A stretch of 64,000 nt of DNA, from NCBI RefSeq assembly GCF_900109545.1, contig NZ_FOAP01000006.1:62001-126000 (forward strand). Reading direction: 5' to 3'. The position numbers and the translations under genes were made by a program. Within the stretch, counting starts at the first letter, position 1. Every line of letters starts with the position of its first letter. Positions 60,728 through 64,000 of the stretch are shown here, one piece after another. This DNA is from Stigmatella aurantiaca (GTDB taxonomy: Bacteria; Myxococcota; Myxococcia; Myxococcales; Myxococcaceae). Below the pieces are notes generated by a model that made no database searches, was not told where the DNA came from, and was given only the letters and a program-made list of their open reading frames with translations.

Positions 60728-63097
60728 ATGCGGACCGAGCATCTTCCACGTACGTCTGGCGCGGGCCGCCAGGGCTTGCTGGTGTTCATCGCCATCCTGG
60801 GAGGCCTGAGTGCCCCGCTGGCCGCCGCGGGAACCCCAGACACCGCCTATGCCGCGGTGGACCCGTTCATCGGCACCGGCGGGGATGGCCACACCTTCCC
60901 GGGCGCCGCCCTGCCCTTCGGGATGATTCAGCTCAGCCCCGACACGCAGATCCGCCACTTCCGCGAGAGCTACAAATGGGCAGCGGGCTACCGGCACGAC
61001 GACACCACCATCCAGGGCTTTTCCCATACGCACTTCTCCGGCACTGGCCATTCGGATCTCGGTGACGTGCTGGTGATGCCCATCGCGGGGGAGGTCCGGC
61101 TGGAGCCGGGCGACATCGACAAGCCTGGCAGCGGCTACCGCTCCCGCTTCAGCCATGAGGACGAGAAGGCCGAGCCCGGCTACTACGCGGTGACGCTGAC
61201 GGACCCGGGCATCCGCGCCGAGCTGACGGTGAGCCGCCGGGCGGGCCTGCACCGGTACCGGTTCCCGAAGGGCACTCCCGCCCACGTGCTCGTGGACCAG
61301 CGCACGAGCATCTACAACTACCCCGGCAAGGTGCAGTGGTCGCGCCTGCGCGTGCACCCGGACGGCGCGGTCACCGGCTTCCGCGAGCTTCGGGGCTGGG
61401 CGCCCGGCCGTCCCCTGTACTTCGCCATGCGGTTTTCCCAGCCGATGACCGGGCATGCCCTGCACAACCGGGAGGAGAAGATCGACTACAAAGGCTTCTC
61501 CCCCCCCGGCCGGGGAACCGCCCAGCGGGCGCAGCTCGAAGGCCGGGAGCTGGTTGGTGTCTTCGATTTCGGCGAGCTGAAGGCGCAAGAGCTGCTGGTG
61601 AAGGTGGCCATCTCTCCGGTCAGCGAGGAGAACGCCCTGCGCAACCTGGACGAGGACCTGCCGGGCTGGGACTTCGAGGCCACCCGGACCGCGGCCCGCG
61701 AGGAGTGGAAGAAGGCCCTCTCCGTGGCGGACATCGACGCGCCCGAGCCGATGCGCAAGATGCTCTACACGGCGCTCTACCACACGATGATCGCCCCCAG
61801 CCTCTTCACCGACGTCGATGGCCGCTTCCGGGGGCCCGACAACCAGGTCCATCAGGCGGAGGGGTTCACCTTCTACTCGACGTTCTCCCTGTGGGACACC
61901 TACCGGGCCGAGCACCCGCTGCTGACCCTGATCCAGCCGGAGCAGCGCAACAACGACTTCATCCATTCGCTGATCGCCTCCCAGAAGGTGAGCCCTTACG
62001 GCATCCTGCCGGTCTGGCAATTCCACGGGTTGGAGACGTGGTGCATGATTGGCTACCACGCGGTGCCGGTCATCGCCGATGCGTACCTGAAGGGCATTCG
62101 CGGGTACCCCGCGGCGCAGGCGCTCGACGCGATGGTGGCCAGCGCCACGTACAAGCCCTATGGGGGCCTCGAGCACTACATGTCCCTCGGGTATGTCCCC
62201 ATCGACAAGGAACCCGAGGCGGCCTCCAAGACGCTGGAGTACGCCTACGACGACTGGGCCCTGTCGCGGATGGCGCGCGCCATGGGGCGCGAGTCCGTGG
62301 CCACGCAGTTCGAGGCGCGCGCGAAGAACTACCGCAACGTGTTCGATGACAAGACCGGCTTCGTCCGGGCGCGCCACTCCGACGGCCGCTTCCGCGAGCC
62401 CTTTGATCCGGCCGCGGTGGGCTATGGCAGCGACTACACGGAAGGCAATGCCTGGCAATATTCGTGGTACGTGCCGCAGGACACCGCCGGATTGATTTCC
62501 CTGCTCGGCGGCGATGCGAAGCTGATCGCGAAGCTGGATGCCGTCTTCGACGCCAAGGTGTCCGCCGAGTCGTTCGCACACGTCGAGGACATCTCGGGCC
62601 TGATCGGCCACTACGCGCACGGCAACGAGCCCAGCCACCACGTCGCGTACCTCTATGGCTACGCGGGACAACCCTGGCGCACGCAGGAGCGGCTGAAACA
62701 GATCATCGACACCCAGTACAAACCCTCGGTGGACGGACTGGCCGGCAACGACGACTGCGGCCAGATGTCGGCCTGGCTGGTGTTCACCGCGCTCGGGTTC
62801 TACCCGGTGACGCCGGGCAGCAACGAGTACGTGCTCGGCCGTCCTTTCGTCGAGCGCGCCGCGTTGACCCTGCCCAACGGCAAGCGCTTCACCGTGGTGG
62901 CCGAGAACCTGAGCGATGACCGTCCGTACGTCGGCAAGGTCACACTCAATGGAAAGCCGCTGGAGCGCGGCTTCGTGCGCCACGAGGAATTGCTCGCGGG
63001 GGGTGAGCTTCGCTTCGTGATGCAGGCCCGGCCGAACAAGACCTGGGCCACCCGGGCGGACCACCGGCCCTACTCCCTGTCCAACCGCTCGCGCTGA
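60728..63097 (+). CDS. Secreted GH92 alpha-mannosidase
   Basis: 789 residues from the ATG at 60728, preceded by GAGGGAGA. A Sec signal peptide ends near PLAAAG. The GH92 N-terminal beta-sandwich (VDPFIGTGGDGHTFPGA, GFSHTHFSGTGHSDLGD) and the (alpha/alpha)6 barrel (FYSTFSLWDTYRAEHPLL, YGSDYTEGNAWQYSWYVPQD, GNDDCGQMSAWLVFTALGFY) are complete. GH92 enzymes are calcium-dependent exo-alpha-mannosidases acting on fungal or eukaryotic glycans (alpha-1,2 most often). It suits a predator or saprophyte that digests yeast or fungal mannan. Confidence 0.95.
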   Translation: MRTEHLPRTSGAGRQGLLVFIAILGGLSAPLAAAGTPDTAYAAVDPFIGTGGDGHTFPGAALPFGMIQLSPDTQIRHFRESYKWAAGYRHDDTTIQGFSHTHFSGTGHSDLGDVLVMPIAGEVRLEPGDIDKPGSGYRSRFSHEDEKAEPGYYAVTLTDPGIRAELTVSRRAGLHRYRFPKGTPAHVLVDQRTSIYNYPGKVQWSRLRVHPDGAVTGFRELRGWAPGRPLYFAMRFSQPMTGHALHNREEKIDYKGFSPPGRGTAQRAQLEGRELVGVFDFGELKAQELLVKVAISPVSEENALRNLDEDLPGWDFEATRTAAREEWKKALSVADIDAPEPMRKMLYTALYHTMIAPSLFTDVDGRFRGPDNQVHQAEGFTFYSTFSLWDTYRAEHPLLTLIQPEQRNNDFIHSLIASQKVSPYGILPVWQFHGLETWCMIGYHAVPVIADAYLKGIRGYPAAQALDAMVASATYKPYGGLEHYMSLGYVPIDKEPEAASKTLEYAYDDWALSRMARAMGRESVATQFEARAKNYRNVFDDKTGFVRARHSDGRFREPFDPAAVGYGSDYTEGNAWQYSWYVPQDTAGLISLLGGDAKLIAKLDAVFDAKVSAESFAHVEDISGLIGHYAHGNEPSHHVAYLYGYAGQPWRTQERLKQIIDTQYKPSVDGLAGNDDCGQMSAWLVFTALGFYPVTPGSNEYVLGRPFVERAALTLPNGKRFTVVAENLSDDRPYVGKVTLNGKPLERGFVRHEELLAGGELRFVMQARPNKTWATRADHRPYSLSNRSR

Positions 63098-63112
63098 ACC
63101 CCCCGGAACCTC

Positions 63113-63478
63113 ATGACGGATGAAATCCTGGTGCTCTCGTACGCAGGGTGTGGAACCTGCAAGAAGGCCCTCCAGTGGTTGAACCAGCACGGGGTGGCCT
63201 ACCGCCTCCGCGCCATCGTGGAGGCGCCCCCCACGCCCGAGGAGCTGGCGCGGTGGGTGCCCCAGAGCGGCGTCTCCGTGCGCAAGTGGCTCAACACCAG
63301 CGGGCAGAGCTACCGCGCCCTCGGCAAGGAGAAGGTGGACGCCGCCAGCGATGCGCAGTTGCGCCAATGGCTCGCGGCGGACGGGAAGCTCGTCAAGCGG
63401 CCCGTGCTCGTCCGGGGCAACACGGTGCTCGTCGGCTTCAAGCCCGAGGTCTACGCGCAGCACTTCTCCACCGCCTGA
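63113..63478 (+). CDS. ArsC/Spx-family thioredoxin-fold protein
   Basis: 121 residues, starting 15 bp after the GH92 stop. CGTCKKAL near the N-terminus gives a CxxC redox site, followed by a helix, RKWLNTSGQSYRALG and KRPVLVRGNTVLVGF, the ArsC/Spx/YffB signature with the cis-Pro in RPVLV. Classical arsenate reductases have CxxNS-type context; here the CxxC form and length fit the Spx/YusI-like group. It may act in redox control or as a reductase with glutathione or thioredoxin; which is unclear. Confidence 0.85.
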   Translation: MTDEILVLSYAGCGTCKKALQWLNQHGVAYRLRAIVEAPPTPEELARWVPQSGVSVRKWLNTSGQSYRALGKEKVDAASDAQLRQWLAADGKLVKRPVLVRGNTVLVGFKPEVYAQHFSTA

Positions 63479-63666
63479 AACTCCAGCGGGTGAACAGCCG
63501 CCACGGGTGACTGCCGCTCACGGACGTTTCTCCCCCCGTTTCACGGACCCGGGGGCAGGTCCGCGTCTCCTGCAGAATGGCGCCTGGGGCAGGCGAGCCG
63601 GCAGCCCTCGCCTTTCCATGCATTCTGGGAACTGCGTGGAAAACGCAAGAGGAGGCATGCCTGCGA

Positions 63667-64000
63667 ATGAACGGAAGCTGGTGGCGCACGGGGATGGCGG
63701 GAGTCCTCGCCATGGGACTGACGTACGGGGAGGTTTGCTGGGCGGAGTGGACGTTCTACGCGCCCTCGCAGGGAGCCCCCCAGGATGCCTGGGGAATCAC
63801 GGAGGACGAGGGCGGGAACGTCTGGGTCGCCGGGGGAGAAGAAGGGCTCTTCCTGCTGCGCAAGGGAGCCCGCCAGTTCGAGCGGTTCACGATGGAAGAT
63901 GGCCTGCGCCCTTATGGCTTTCTCAAGGACGGCAGTGCCCCCGTGGGCCCGAAATACCTCAAGGTCATCTCCGTGGCGGGCGGCCCGCCCGGAACGGTGT
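63667..64000 (+). CDS. Exported propeller-repeat protein, 3'-truncated by the window
   Basis: 111 codons are visible and the frame runs off the window end. A signal peptide (TGMAGVLAMGLTYGEVCWAE) precedes WGITEDEGGNVWVAGGEEG, a two-component-regulator-propeller (Reg_prop) blade, and a second blade-like stretch (FTMEDGLRPYGF). Such beta-propellers form the sensor part of hybrid kinases or free periplasmic proteins; the rest is needed to decide. AGGAGG lies 13 nt upstream; the frame starting at 63655 is a different, unsupported one. Confidence 0.7.
   Translation, partial: MNGSWWRTGMAGVLAMGLTYGEVCWAEWTFYAPSQGAPQDAWGITEDEGGNVWVAGGEEGLFLLRKGARQFERFTMEDGLRPYGFLKDGSAPVGPKYLKVISVAGGPPGTV

Noticed and set aside
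1-64000. rRNA, tRNA or insertion-sequence genes
   Set aside because: No tRNA cloverleaf, rRNA-like segment or transposase motif was recognised in reading the window.

Overview
The window is very GC-rich, densely coded DNA from a large bacterial genome, most likely a myxobacterium of the Cystobacterineae (Stigmatella, Hyalangium or Cystobacter-like). This is inferred from content: many lipoproteins with short lipoboxes, a Gly-Cys/hydrophobic/Arg C-terminus of MYXO-CTERM type on a secreted protease, eukaryotic-like Ser/Thr kinases, an FHA-sigma54 activator, a choice-of-anchor A protein and a large polysaccharide- and protein-degrading secretome. I saw no rRNA, tRNA, transposase or CRISPR array.

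Layout. 1-2505: 3' part of a secreted GH31 glycosidase. 2602-3453: promoter, manganese riboswitch (yybP-ykoY type) and a TMEM165/GDT1 Mn exporter, overlapping at its 3' end with a large fungalysin protease (3413-7480). 7657-11564: a small lipoprotein and a protein with two SF1 helicase cores. 11706-17656: lipoproteins, two of which share a duplicated domain, and a bacterial lysyl oxidase that keeps the copper and quinone-cofactor residues. 17781-19966: a Ser/Thr kinase and a beta-class GST.

19987-37098 is a chitin/GlcNAc utilisation island. A divergent control region (22995-23242) with TGGTAT/ATACCA operators separates GntR regulator, SIS deaminase and nagA from a relic-like MurQ N-terminus, nagF (EIIA-HPr-EI), nagE (EIIC with two EIIB domains) and a GH20 chitobiase. 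An ECF sigma factor and three secreted chitinases or chitinase-like proteins follow. Together they would degrade chitin outside the cell, trim it to GlcNAc, import and phosphorylate GlcNAc, and convert it to fructose-6-phosphate.

37221-48203 holds a cytosolic GH31, small envelope proteins, a choice-of-anchor A lipoprotein, an alpha/beta hydrolase, a P450/ferredoxin pair and a PaoABC-like molybdenum hydroxylase operon. 48385-54913 is a signalling/effector module: a C39-like protein and a lytic transglycosylase, both without signal peptides, flank an FHA-sigma54 activator and a TPR kinase; a sigma54-type promoter lies in front of the transglycosylase.

The most notable locus is 55097-59756: a 1372-residue protein joining a nucleoside-phosphorylase-like domain, a STAND-type NTPase and eleven near-identical 46-residue TPRs, the architecture of nucleotide-depleting immune proteins. 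Upstream lie eight contiguous 31-bp repeats and a 190-bp element with terminal inverted repeats. The window ends with an unknown 242-aa protein, a GH92 mannosidase, an ArsC/Spx-like protein and the start of a propeller protein.
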